Assembly (NCBI RefSeq): GCF_000934725.1
Contig: NZ_JYNS01000013.1
Coordinates: 58,919 to 122,918 of the forward strand
Origin: Methyloterricola oryzae
GTDB lineage: Bacteria; Pseudomonadota; Gammaproteobacteria; Methylococcales; Methylococcaceae
DNA: 64,000 bases
Direction: 5' to 3'
Shown: piece by piece, positions 1 through 9,000 of the stretch
Layout of the letters: the number at the start of each line of letters is the position of its first letter
Numbering within the stretch: position 1 is the first letter of the stretch
The notes under the pieces: model-generated
Told to the model about the DNA's origin: nothing
The model's input: only the letters and a program-made list of their open reading frames with translations
Database searches by the model: none
Translations under genes and position numbers: made by a program

Positions 1-932
1 GCGACTACGCGGGCTACGATGCGGTTGATCAATTTATCGATCGTATGGCCGCACGGCACGGATTCACCCGGGAGTACCTCAACGGCCTGTTCTCCCAGGT
101 GAGCCGCAAGGACTGGACCTTGAACTACATGGCGCGGCAAGCCGGCGCGGCTGCTTCGCCGCGGCCAGGGGCCTGGACCCGCTATCGCGCGCAGTTTCTG
201 ACGGAGGCCCATATCGCGGGCGGTGCCGCCTTTTGGAACCGGCATGCGGAGGCCCTGCGTCGGGCCAGCGAACGCTATGGCGTGCCCCCTGAGTACATCA
301 TCGGCATCATGGGGGTGGAAACGATCTACGGGCGCAACCTGGGCAGCCACCGCATCGTGGATGCGCTTACCACCCTGGCGTTCGATTACCCGCGTCGCGG
401 TGATTATTTCGCCGAGGAGTTGGAAAACTTTCTGATCATGACCCGGGAAGAAGGCATCGACCCTACCGAGCCGGTCGGTTCCTTTGCCGGGGCGATGGGG
501 CTGGGCCAGTTCATGCCGGGGAGCTTCCTGAAATGGGCGGTGGATTTCAACCGTGACGGCCGCCGGGACCTGTGGGAAGCGGACGACGCGGTGGGCAGCA
601 TCGCCAATTATTTCGCCCAGCACGGCTGGCGCAGTGGGGAGCCGGTGGTGACCCGTGCCGTGGTCACGGGCTCCGCGGTGGAGAGTCTTGAGAGCGGTTA
701 CGACGCGCAATATTCGCTCGCCGAGTTGCAGCGTTATGGCATTCAGCCGGCCGACCATTGTCCCGACGGGCAGCGTGTCCGCTTGCTGCGGCTGCGCGCG
801 GCGCAAGGCGACGAATACTGGCTGGGCCACGAAAACTTCTACGTCATCACCCGTTACAATCACAGCACCCATTACGCGATGGCGGTGCACGAGCTGGCCC
901 AGGCGGTCCGCGCCCGTTATCTGCGCGGCTGA
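1..932 (+). CDS. mltB: Lytic murein transglycosylase B (MltB family), 5' end outside window
   Basis: This is the C-terminal ~310 residues of a membrane-bound lytic transglycosylase that cleaves peptidoglycan glycan strands with 1,6-anhydro product formation. The reading frame is open from base 3 (DYAGYDAVDQFIDRM...), so the ATG at 45 is internal and the lipoprotein or Sec signal lies upstream of the window. The family hallmark GVETIYGRNLG contains the catalytic Glu. The later GLGQFMPGSFLKWAVDFNRDG and the C-terminal FYVITRYNHSTHYAMAVHELA blocks are also typical of MltB. The call is firm at family level. Assignment to MltB rather than another SltB-type paralogue is by overall pattern. Confidence 0.9.
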   Translation, partial: DYAGYDAVDQFIDRMAARHGFTREYLNGLFSQVSRKDWTLNYMARQAGAAASPRPGAWTRYRAQFLTEAHIAGGAAFWNRHAEALRRASERYGVPPEYIIGIMGVETIYGRNLGSHRIVDALTTLAFDYPRRGDYFAEELENFLIMTREEGIDPTEPVGSFAGAMGLGQFMPGSFLKWAVDFNRDGRRDLWEADDAVGSIANYFAQHGWRSGEPVVTRAVVTGSAVESLESGYDAQYSLAELQRYGIQPADHCPDGQRVRLLRLRAAQGDEYWLGHENFYVITRYNHSTHYAMAVHELAQAVRARYLRG

Positions 933-1046
933 TCTGCCCCGAGCGGTGGGCGTCGTCGTCGCTGCCTGACGAACACCCATGAACTTTTCCCGAAATCGGC
1001 GATTCCAAGGTTAGAATGGCATTGTCGGGCTCTTGCGGGAGGGGCT

Positions 1047-1736
1047 ATGGTTGCTTGGCTGGCTTGGATTGGCGTCGTCACGGGCGGGTGTTACGCGGCT
1101 GCGGCCTGGGCGGATATTGACCACACGCTGTCTTTGAGCGTGGTGCAGATTCAGGGCTATCCGGGAACCGGCCGGGTTGCCTTGGGCTCGGGCGTTGTGG
1201 TGGCGCCGGGACGTGTGGCCACCAACTGTCATGTAACGCAGAAATCCAAAGTGGTGGTGATCAACAAAGGGGCGCAACAGGTCAAGGCCAGCGCCCAGCG
1301 GGCAGACGTAGAGAAGGACCTCTGCCTGCTGGACGCACCGGAACTGCAACTGCCGGTTGCCCGCTTGGGTCGCTCGTCCAGTCTGAAAGTGGGTGAGACC
1401 TTATACCTGTACGGCTATCCGCGTGCGACCGGGATAGCTTTCTCCCAAGGGAGCGTGCAGTCGCTGCACGCTTTCAAGAACAGTCTGGTTATCGAAACCT
1501 CGGCCGATCTTACCGAGGGAGCCAGTGGCGGCGGCATTTTCGATGACGCCGGTAAGCTGATGGGCTTGGCCACGTTTTTCTCCGCAGGACACAGTGGCCG
1601 CAACTACGCAATTCCCGCGGACTGGATATCAGGCCTTTCGCGTAAGCCGCGCCGCGAGATCGCGCCCATGGACGGCCTTCCGTTCTGGCAGGATCTAGCG
1701 CACCTGCCTAAGTTCCTCAAGGTTCCAGGCCAGTAG
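1047..1736 (+). CDS. Exported trypsin-like serine protease (S1C/HtrA-like, no PDZ)
   Basis: The 229-residue protein starts with a hydrophobic Sec signal (MVAWLAWIGVVTGGCYAAAAWA) and then forms a single chymotrypsin-fold protease domain. The triad is visible as His62 (ATNCHV), Asp91 (EKDLCLLD) and Ser160 (EGASGGGIFD). No PDZ domain follows, so it is shorter than DegP/DegQ and resembles stand-alone trypsin-like peptidases of the periplasm. It is preceded by about 110 bp after the transglycosylase gene and followed by a zur-like gene, with no clear operon partner. The substrate is unknown, and a role in envelope protein turnover is inference. Confidence 0.85.
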   Translation: MVAWLAWIGVVTGGCYAAAAWADIDHTLSLSVVQIQGYPGTGRVALGSGVVVAPGRVATNCHVTQKSKVVVINKGAQQVKASAQRADVEKDLCLLDAPELQLPVARLGRSSSLKVGETLYLYGYPRATGIAFSQGSVQSLHAFKNSLVIETSADLTEGASGGGIFDDAGKLMGLATFFSAGHSGRNYAIPADWISGLSRKPRREIAPMDGLPFWQDLAHLPKFLKVPGQ

Positions 1737-1888
1737 CGTAGACTCTCAGCAGAGGTCTGCGTCTTCGCTGGTGGCGTAAATCAAGGCCTGATTTCCGCCT
1801 CGGCTTTTCCCCTGTACTGATCATCTTCCAGTAGCTTGGACCCCGCAATTGGCAGGGCAGCCCGCAATTGCCGCGGGTGGTCCGCTTG

Positions 1889-1902
1889 TGCTACGTTATA
1901 AC
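1889..1902 (+). promoter_or_regulatory. Candidate Zur-type operator upstream of zur
   Basis: The 14-mer TGCTACGTTATAAC contains the palindromic core GTTATAAC, which resembles half-sites of Fur-family zinc regulators. It lies 21 bp before the zur start codon. A 13/14-identical copy occurs just after the gene. Autoregulation is inferred from position and repetition only. Confidence 0.4.
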
Positions 1903-1922
1903 CCTGTATCGAGGAGCCATTC

Positions 1923-2405
1923 ATGAGTGCCATGACCGGGCATGACCATAAGTCGTGCGTCAACAAGGCCATCCATACGGCGGAACACCTCTGCCAGGCC
2001 CGCGGTGTCCGCCTGACGCCCATACGCCGGCGCGTGCTTGAATTGATCTGGGACAGTCACAAAGCAGTCAAGGCCTATGATCTGCTCGAAAGGATCAAGC
2101 CGTCCGACTATGCCGCGAAGCCGGCGACCGTATACCGGGCGCTGGAGTTCCTGATGGAGCAAGGGCTGATTCACCGTGTGGAGAGTCTCAACGCCTTTGT
2201 CGGATGCGTCTGTTCCGAATCACAGCACGAACTCTTGCTACTGATCTGCGAGCGCTGCGAGGAAGTCGAGGAACGGCCGGCGCCCGATGTGATGAGCGCC
2301 CTCAGCCGTGAAATTCTGCGGGCGGGATTTCTGGTTCACCACAAGGCCATCGAGGTGCACGGCGTCTGCGCCCGCTGTATCGAGCGCGAGCAGGGCCTGG
2401 TCTGA
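1923..2405 (+). CDS. zur: Fur-family regulator, Zur-like
   Basis: This 160-residue protein is a Fur-superfamily metalloregulator with an N-terminal winged helix (RGVRLTPIRRRVLELIWDSHKAVKAYDLLERI... ATVYRALEFLMEQGLIHRVES). The C-terminal half carries two Cys pairs, CERC and CARC, typical of the structural zinc site. The sequence CCSESQHELLLLICERCEEVEE-like arrangement and spacing fit Zur better than Fur or PerR. The N-terminus is His/Cys-rich (GHDHKSC). A GGAG Shine-Dalgarno sits in front of the ATG. No zinc transporter gene is adjacent, so the zinc assignment rests on sequence type. Flanking repeated 14-mers suggest autoregulation and a second nearby target. Confidence 0.8.
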   Translation: MSAMTGHDHKSCVNKAIHTAEHLCQARGVRLTPIRRRVLELIWDSHKAVKAYDLLERIKPSDYAAKPATVYRALEFLMEQGLIHRVESLNAFVGCVCSESQHELLLLICERCEEVEERPAPDVMSALSREILRAGFLVHHKAIEVHGVCARCIEREQGLV

Positions 2406-2695
2406 TGGTCGTAGTCGAAATTGCTACGATATAACATGTTTGTGGTGTTGCCTTTAGGCACTGCCTAAGCGGGGAACGGCCACCGGTGTGATTTGTATGC
2501 CTAGGGTACAGTGTCGCAGGGCGGCAAAGTGCCGTGTCTTTGGATAATCGGTGGGACTCGCTTCCCGCGAAATTCCGTTTTGAGGTGCCGCAAGTGGTAA
2601 TACCACGCGGAGACGGGGGCTAGCGACGCCGTAATAGTTGCATTCGGCGCGAGAGGGGGGAGCGGCCAAGGCCGCTCCCAGGGGCATAAGATTGG
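2406..2695. other. Intergenic region with palindromes and an orphan Zur-like box
   Basis: No convincing gene is present. The stretch holds TGCTACGATATAAC at 2422-2435, a 15-bp palindrome TTAGGCA-C-TGCCTAA at 2454-2468, a small hairpin GTGGTA-A-TACCAC near 2594, and a strong GC hairpin at 2658-2679. The arrangement of operator, structured stretch and terminal hairpin could fit a small RNA on the plus strand, but nothing recognisable is encoded. Confidence 0.4.
2658..2679 (-). terminator. GC hairpin after the 2696-3901 gene
   Basis: GGGAGCGGC and GCCGCTCCC form a 9-bp stem with loop CAAG. It sits 17 bp past the stop codon of the minus-strand gene. There is no U-run on either side, so it may be a stability hairpin rather than a true intrinsic terminator. 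Confidence 0.4.
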
Positions 2696-3901
2696 CTATT
2701 GCTTGGTGGCGGTGGAAGGCACGCAGTACTCGTCCGCCTTCTGCACCTTGGCAGCTGCCGATTCCAATGAATTAGCTATGTTGACCGTTCCCGCGGGCTT
2801 GCCGGTCGGCGTGACGGCATAGCACATCAGGAATGTGTCGGGCCGCTGCGCGGAGGCGCCATTGTTGCCGGTTGGGGCGCAGAAATGACTGGGCGTGGTC
2901 ACCTTGTAACGACGCTGGGCACTCAATTCGTCCTGCAACTGTTTGGTGCTATTCAGGTTTTTCTTTCCCTTGACCTTGGTGGTGTAGCAGGCATAGGTAT
3001 CAACCACGCCCTGGTTGGACAACTGTGGCGCGGAAGTCGGGGCGGACTTGTCCGCCGAGGAAGGCAGCAGAATGCGGTCCAGCTTCTTGGTGTTCACCGT
3101 CCAGGAACCTAATTCGTTGACCACACTGAACTTGGCTTTCCGGTTGAGGGGCTTGGTAAGGCTATAACCGACCAGGCTGGGATCCGGGCTGATGATTTCC
3201 GTGACGCCGATCTTGGCCGGGTTGGCCAAGCTGGCGCGTTTGCTGATGCTTGCGGAGAAGGCTCCTGTGGCGTCAGTCAAGGCCAGAGTCGTATTGGTGA
3301 CCTTGGCCGGTTTGGCCTTGTAACTGAGAAATCGGTCGGGAGATAGAACGGTCTCAACATTGTCGACGGCAAAGGTGAAGTCGGTAAAGGCTCCGGCGCC
3401 GTCCGGGCATTCGCCATTGCCTGGAGCGTCTTCGAAGCGAACGACGATGTCGCCGCTCCCCGACGCACTCAGGGCGGCGTGGGGCAGACCGGGCAGACCG
3501 AGCGAACCGTCGGCGTCAGGACCGGCGTTACGGGACTGGTTCCCTGAGTAGAAAATGAATTTTTCCTTGGTTGTTTCATTCTGGGCCTCCAGTCTGAACA
3601 CCAGTTCGTGGCCTGCCTCGAAACTTCCGAGTGATAAAGTGGTTCCCTCCGGTGTGGTCTGGCTCGTGTTCAAGGGATGGCTCTCGAATATCGCGACACT
3701 GCCGTACACCGGATCACCGTCCAGATATAGCTTGCTTGTGTAGGCTGCATTCGGGTTTTCAGGGGCGTGCATCGTAACGTTCACCACGCCGGCCTGCGCC
3801 ACAATGACCGGCTGACCAACGGCCGGGCAAGCAGCATGGCCCAGCAGCGGGGTGGTGAGCAACAGGCCGCAAAGTGCTGTGAGCGGTGAGAATCTGGACA
3901 T
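2696..3901 (-). CDS. Secreted protein of unknown function with C-terminal Cys repeat pair
   Basis: The 401-residue protein begins with a signal peptide (MSRFSPLTALCGLLLTTPLLGHAA). The ATG at 3901 is preferred because a GGAG Shine-Dalgarno precedes it; an upstream in-frame start at 3916 lacks one. The middle is a beta-rich extracellular-type sequence. The C-terminal third has two related ~60-residue blocks, each with a CY....K start and a terminal Cys-Pro or Cys-Ala-Pro (YACYTTKVKGKKNL...HFCAPT and FLMCYAVTPTGKPAG...EYCVPS). I do not recognise a named family with certainty. The gene is divergent from a transglycosylase gene across a 535-bp gap. Confidence 0.7.
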   Translation of the reverse strand: MSRFSPLTALCGLLLTTPLLGHAACPAVGQPVIVAQAGVVNVTMHAPENPNAAYTSKLYLDGDPVYGSVAIFESHPLNTSQTTPEGTTLSLGSFEAGHELVFRLEAQNETTKEKFIFYSGNQSRNAGPDADGSLGLPGLPHAALSASGSGDIVVRFEDAPGNGECPDGAGAFTDFTFAVDNVETVLSPDRFLSYKAKPAKVTNTTLALTDATGAFSASISKRASLANPAKIGVTEIISPDPSLVGYSLTKPLNRKAKFSVVNELGSWTVNTKKLDRILLPSSADKSAPTSAPQLSNQGVVDTYACYTTKVKGKKNLNSTKQLQDELSAQRRYKVTTPSHFCAPTGNNGASAQRPDTFLMCYAVTPTGKPAGTVNIANSLESAAAKVQKADEYCVPSTATKQ

Positions 3902-4436
3902 CAAGGACTCCTGCAAATTTTAAATGATAGCGCGCAGCCAACCGTAATCACCCGTTGTTCGAGTTCACGGCCGCGTCATGGGACGGAAGCCGGTGCTCGC
4001 CTGTGGGCAAGAGGCATGAACTGGTCTGAGTCCAGTATATGCAGGTGGCGTGCCAATGGTGGTTAGACTTCGTGTTGGGGCGTCTCTGGCGGTGGGAACC
4101 GAATCTGTACGCCGCAAAGTGTAAAAAATTGTGACACTGAAAGCTCAACGTCGCCGTGATCCCAATTTTTCTGTCGCCCAGAAGCGCCAGTCGGGATCGG
4201 CAAGGGGGATTTTGATATCAAATTTTGATCTGTCACATCGGTGTTACACCTCCCCCGGGAGCGCAGGAATGGTGTGGAAAATCCATACGGTAACGGGGTG
4301 TCGAAATTTTTTACATTATCGGCAGACAGGTGCCGAGACACCTCCGTACTTTCCCGTAAAGCCCCAGAATTTGCGGTCTGGTACTAAAAATGCTAAATAA
4401 GAGTCGCCATGCAACAGCTTAAAGACTCAGGTGCCC
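3902..4436. promoter_or_regulatory. Divergent intergenic region with inverted 18-mers
   Basis: This gap separates two divergent genes. The sequence at 4298-4315 (GTGTCGAAATTTTTTACA) and the reverse complement of 4120-4137 (GTGTCACAATTTTTTACA) match at 16 of 18 bases, giving two opposite-facing copies about 180 bp apart. Between them lies the palindrome ATCAAA-T-TTTGAT at 4217-4229. This looks like a pair of operators or promoter modules. Small ORFs that cross the region have no family features and were not called. Confidence 0.5.
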
Positions 4437-5336
4437 ATGAATCCAATCAAATCGACCCTGTTCGTTCTTTTGACCTCTCTGTCCAGCGTGAGTTGGGGAG
4501 CGGTCGATGTGAACGAAGCGCGTGAGTTCAGAATGGAAGCAGCTGGGTACGAGCGCGGTCGCGGCGGCAAGCCCGATTATGCCGAGGCGTATCGGCTCTA
4601 CTGCAAGGCGGCGCTGCTGGGTGACCGGGAAGCAGCCTCCAGTCTGGGCTGGATGTACATGAACCGGCGCGGCGTGGAACTGGATCAGGCGCGGGCCATG
4701 GGCTGGTTCAAGAAGGCCGCTGAGCAGGGCGATGCGTTTGCGGGCCGCATGCTGGTCCGGCACAGCGATGTGACGCCCGTCAAGGATTCCGACTGCAGGC
4801 CGGAGCGGCCCGCCGTGATTGTGGCCAAGCGCAGCTTCTCCGGGAAGCCGCCGGCGCGCTTCTCGGGTCCCGGCAAGGACCTGATCGAGGGCTGGGTGCA
4901 CAAGATCGCGCCCAAGTATTCCATCGATCCCGATCTGGTAATGGCCGTCATTCAGGCCGAGTCGGCGTTCAATCCCGCAGCCCTCTCGGGCAAGAACGCC
5001 CAAGGCTTGATGCAGTTGATCCCGGAGACCGCCGAGCGCTTCAGCGTCAGGGATGTGTGGAACCCCATCGAGAACATCAAGGGTGGCACGGCCTATCTCC
5101 ACTGGTTGTTGCGCCACTTCGGCGGGAACGTGGAACTGACGCTGGCGGCCTACAATGCCGGCGAGAACAACGTGGACAAATACCACGGGGTTCCGCCCTT
5201 CGCCGAGACGCAGAATTACGTGCAAACCATCCTTGCGGGCTATCAGAAGACCGAGCATCCGGTACCGCCGGATATCGGAAAGAAGGAGGTCGATCGCGAA
5301 ATCCTGCGACTGGCCTCTGTGCTGCAGCCACTCTAA
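4437..5336 (+). CDS. Exported Sel1-repeat / SLT-type lytic transglycosylase
   Basis: The 299-residue protein has a signal peptide (MNPIKSTLFVLLTSLSSVSWGA), then two Sel1-like repeats (YAEAYRLYCKAALLGDREAASSLGWMYMNRRGVELDQARAMGWFKKAAEQGD), and a C-terminal SLT domain. The catalytic Glu lies in MAVIQAESAFNPAALS, followed by the family blocks GLMQLIPETAERFSV, NIKGGTAYLHWLL and LAAYNAGENNV. The product should cleave peptidoglycan in the periplasm. The ATG at 4437 is chosen over a GTG two codons upstream. A perfect 10-bp hairpin follows the stop codon. The Sel1 part suggests a protein partner, which is inference. Confidence 0.88.
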   Translation: MNPIKSTLFVLLTSLSSVSWGAVDVNEAREFRMEAAGYERGRGGKPDYAEAYRLYCKAALLGDREAASSLGWMYMNRRGVELDQARAMGWFKKAAEQGDAFAGRMLVRHSDVTPVKDSDCRPERPAVIVAKRSFSGKPPARFSGPGKDLIEGWVHKIAPKYSIDPDLVMAVIQAESAFNPAALSGKNAQGLMQLIPETAERFSVRDVWNPIENIKGGTAYLHWLLRHFGGNVELTLAAYNAGENNVDKYHGVPPFAETQNYVQTILAGYQKTEHPVPPDIGKKEVDREILRLASVLQPL

Positions 5337-5355
5337 GTTCGGGCGCTTGACCATA

Positions 5356-5381
5356 CCGCTCCAGGCCAGTCCCTGGAGCGG
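5356..5381 (+). terminator. Hairpin after the Sel1/SLT gene
   Basis: CCGCTCCAGG and CCTGGAGCGG form a perfect 10-bp stem with a 6-base loop, 20 bp after the stop codon. A pyrimidine-rich TTTTCTTTT tract follows about 25 bp later rather than immediately. Confidence 0.5.
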
Positions 5382-5677
5382 GGCGCACCCACCAGGCTTT
5401 TCTTTTATTCAGCGCCATAGGTCAATGTTGCCGCTTATTCCCCAATCTCCCTTCGACAAAACCTCCAGGGGCTGCATAAGCTAACTGCAACCATTAAGCG
5501 CCCGTTTGGCGAGCATCGGGGACGAGATGGTGGATTTCGTCCGCGCCGGATCCGCAGAACTTATAACTTATGCAGCCGGCTATTCTGATTTCGTGCCCAG
5601 ACTTTGAAGTAGTCCATGAGCAGCTTGCGGAAATGCTTTGAGGCCGTCGTAGTCCAGGTTCAATGCGCTCTGCGGAT
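5382..5677. other. Intergenic region with an 11-bp inverted repeat
   Basis: There is no gene. GGCTGCATAAG at 5470-5480 is matched by its exact complement CTTATGCAGCC at 5567-5577, enclosing about 86 bp with short internal stems. This may be the closing stem of a structured RNA or a tiny mobile element. I see nothing else in the stretch. Confidence 0.4.
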
Positions 5678-6010
5678 TCAGCCGCTCTTGCCATTGCGGA
5701 TGCGCAGGAAGCCTTCCGCCGGGGTGACCCAGATGATGCCATCGCCCATGTGGCCGGTCTGGCAGGTTTCCTGGATGAGTTGGACGATTTCCGCCACCTG
5801 GTCATCGGCCGCCAGGATCTCGATGCGCACCTTGGGCGAGAAGTCGGTGAGTTCCGCGTGGATGTCGAGCCGGCTGCGCTGATGCTCGATGGGTGGGCTG
5901 CAGCCCTCTGCGCGGCTCACCGTCATGCCGGGGAAACCGGGTAGGGCCACGAGTGCGTTGCGCAGCTTCTGCAGCTTGACCGGCTGTATGACTGCCTTGA
6001 TCTCTTTCAT
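5678..6010 (-). CDS. PII-like signalling protein linked to metal efflux
   Basis: The 110-residue protein has the PII fold pattern: MKEIKAVIQPVKLQKLRNAL at the N-terminus, a T-loop region (HQRSRLDIHAELTDFSPKVRIEILAADDQVAEIVQLI) and GDGIIWVTPAEGFLRIRNGKSG at the C-terminus. The T-loop Tyr uridylylated in GlnB/GlnK is absent, so nitrogen signalling through GlnD is unlikely. It is the last gene of the RND efflux operon, 11 bp after the pump gene. PII-like genes next to heavy-metal RND pumps form a recognised separate group (PII-NG). Regulation of, or metal/nucleotide sensing for, the pump is the likely role. The ligand is unknown. Confidence 0.8.
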   Translation of the reverse strand: MKEIKAVIQPVKLQKLRNALVALPGFPGMTVSRAEGCSPPIEHQRSRLDIHAELTDFSPKVRIEILAADDQVAEIVQLIQETCQTGHMGDGIIWVTPAEGFLRIRNGKSG

Positions 6011-6021
6011 CGGCACTCCTT

Positions 6022-9000
6022 TCAGGCTTCCACGCGTTTTTGTTCGAACCAGCGGTAGAGGGTGGGCACCACCACTAGGGTCAGCAGGGTCGAGGTGATG
6101 AGTCCGCCGATCACCACGACCGCCAAGGGTCTTTGCACCTCAGATCCGGGACCGGTGGCGAACAAGAAGGGCACCAGGCCCAGGAGGGCCACCGTGGCCG
6201 TCATCATCACCGGCCTGAAACGCTGTTCGCAACCGCGGCGGATCGCCTCGATCTGACCCATGCCATCATCGCGCAGGCTGCGGATGTAGGATACCAGCAC
6301 CACGCCGTTGAGCACGGCTATGCCCCAAAGGGCGATGAAACCCACCGAGGCCGGCACCGACAGGTACTCACCGGTTATGGCCAGGGCGATGACGCCGCCG
6401 ATGGAGGCGAAGGGCAGTACCAGGATGATCAGGCCCGCGAAGCGCAGCGACCTGAACAGCATGAACAGCAGGAAGAAGATGGCGCCGATGGTGATGGGGA
6501 TGATGAGCTTGAGGTGGCCCATGGCGCGCTCCATGTTCTGGAACTGGCCGCCCCATTCCAGGTAGTAGCCTTCCGGCAGTTTGACCTTGGCGCCCACCGC
6601 CTGCTGCAGCTCGGCGACGAAGCCGCCCAGGTCGCGGTCGCGCACGTTGATGCCCACCACGATGCGGCGCTTGGCCATTTCCCGCTTGATCTGGGCAGGG
6701 CCATCCATCAGGCGGATGTCGGCCAGATCTTCCAGGGGCACACGGGCGCCGTTGGGAGAGGTGAGCATGATGCCGGAAATGGCCTCGACGCTGTCGCGGA
6801 AGGATTCCGGCAGGCGCACCGCCGCCGAGAAGCGCCGCTCGCCCTCATAGATCTCCGTCGCGACCTTGCCGCCGATGGCGGTCTCGATGACGTCGTGGAT
6901 GTCGGAGGCGTTGAGTCCATGGCGGGCGATGGCCTCCCGGTCGATCTGGATGTTCAGGTACTGCTGCCCGGTGGTGCGCTCGATGCGGATGTCCTGGGAG
7001 CCTTTCACCTCGCTGGCGATCCGCGCGATTTCGGAGGCCGCCAGCTTCAGTTCAGCGATGTCGTCGCCAAAAATCTTTACTGCCACGTCGGAGCGCACGC
7101 CGGTCACCATCTCATCCACGCGGTCGGAGATGGGCTGGGCCATGACGATCTGCACCCCCGGCAGGTTCTCCTTGAGCTTGTCGCGCAGGGCATCGGCGAT
7201 ATCGTCCTGGGTCCAGCCCGGGGGCCACTCCTCGCGGGGTTTGAGGGTGGCGATGGGGGTGGATTCGTTCTGGCCCTGCGGGTCCGCCGGGCTTTCGCCG
7301 CGGCCGATGTTGGTGGCCACCATGCGCACGCCGGGCACTTCCATCACCATCTTCATGGCCGCCATCTCCATCTTGATGCCTTCCTCCAGGGAGATATTGG
7401 GCATGCGGTCGATGGCCGGCACGATGGAGCCCTCCTTCATTTCCGGGATGAAGGAAGTGCCGAGCAGGGGCAATAGCGCCAGGGTTCCGGCGAACAGGGC
7501 GGCGGAGGCGATGACGACGGTCTTGCCGTTGGCCATGGCCCAGTCCAGCAGTTTGAGGTACGGCCGCTTGAGGAAGGCAACGATCCGGGTATCGTGCTCC
7601 TCGCCCTCGTGGCCGATCAGCATGTAGGAGCACAGCACCGGGGAGAGGGTCAGCGAGACGATCAGGGAGATGAGCAGGGCGATGGAGATGGTGTAGGCCA
7701 GGGGCGCGAACATCTTGCCTTCCATGCCTTGCAGTGTCATCAGGGGCAGGAACACCAGGATAATGATGCCGACCCCAAACAGTACCGGCGTCGCCACTTC
7801 CTGGGCCGCCGCCAGGACTACGCGGATGCGGCTGGTGGCGCGTCCGCGGCGCTCTGAGAGCAGGCGGAAGGCGTTCTCCACCACCACCACCGAACCGTCC
7901 ACCATCAGGCCGATGGCGATGGCCAATCCGCCCAGGGACATGAGATTGGCGGACAGTCCCAGTTGATTCATGACGATGAAGGTCACCAGGGGGGTGACGA
8001 TCAGGGTGCTCACCACGATCAGGCTGGAGCGCACGTCCCCCAGGAACAGGAAGAGGATGATGACGACCAGCACGATGCCCTCGATCAGCACCTTGGTCAC
8101 CGTGTGCAGGGCGGCGTCCACCAGTTCGCTGCGGTCATAGTAGGGCACGATCTTGAGGCCGCCGGGCAGCATGCCCTTGTCGTTGATTTCCCGCACCCGC
8201 TCCTTGATGCGGCTCACCACCTCCTTGGCGTTGCCGCCACGGAGCATCATGACGATGCCGCCGACGGACTCGGTGTAGCCGTTCTTGATAACCGCGCCCA
8301 CCCGCACCTCGTGGCCTATTTTCACGTCCGCCACATCGTGGATGTGGATGGGCACGCTGTTTTCCTCCTTGAGCACGATGTTGCCGATATCGTCCAGGTT
8401 ACGGATGAGGCCCACGCCGCGAATCAGATATTGCTCGGCGTAATGGCGCAGTACACCGCCGCCGCTGTTGGCATTGTTACGGGCTAAGGCGAAATAGACG
8501 TCGTCGAGGCTGATGCGGTAGTGGCGCATGCGGTCCGGATTGACCAACACCTGGTATTGCTTGACATAGCCGCCTTGGGAGTTGATTTCCGCCACGCCCG
8601 GGATGCCGCGCAACAGCGGCCGCACCACCCAGTCCTGGACTTCTCGGCGCTTGGCCAGTTCCTCGGGGCCGAGTTCGCGCTCGCCGTCGTCGTCCCGGTC
8701 CAGAGTGTACTGGTAGACCTCGCCTAGGCCTGTGGACACCGGACCGAGGACGGGAATGACGTTCTCCGGCAGGCTCTTGCCCACCTCCATCAGTCGCTCC
8801 ATCACCAGTTGGCGGGCGAAGTACACGTCGGTCTGGTCGGTGAACACCAGGGTGATGAGGGACAAGCCGTTCTTGTTCAGAGAGCGCATCTCGGTGAGCC
8901 CCGGCAGGCCGGTCATGGCGATTTCCAGGGGCACGGTGATGAATCGCTCCACTTCCTCGGGCGAACGGCCCTGGGCTTCCGCCGCGATTTGCACCTGGAC

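Noticed and set aside
4419..5354. 311-codon minus-strand frame over the Sel1/SLT gene
   Set aside because: The plus strand encodes a clear transglycosylase with signal peptide and catalytic motif; the complement has no family features.
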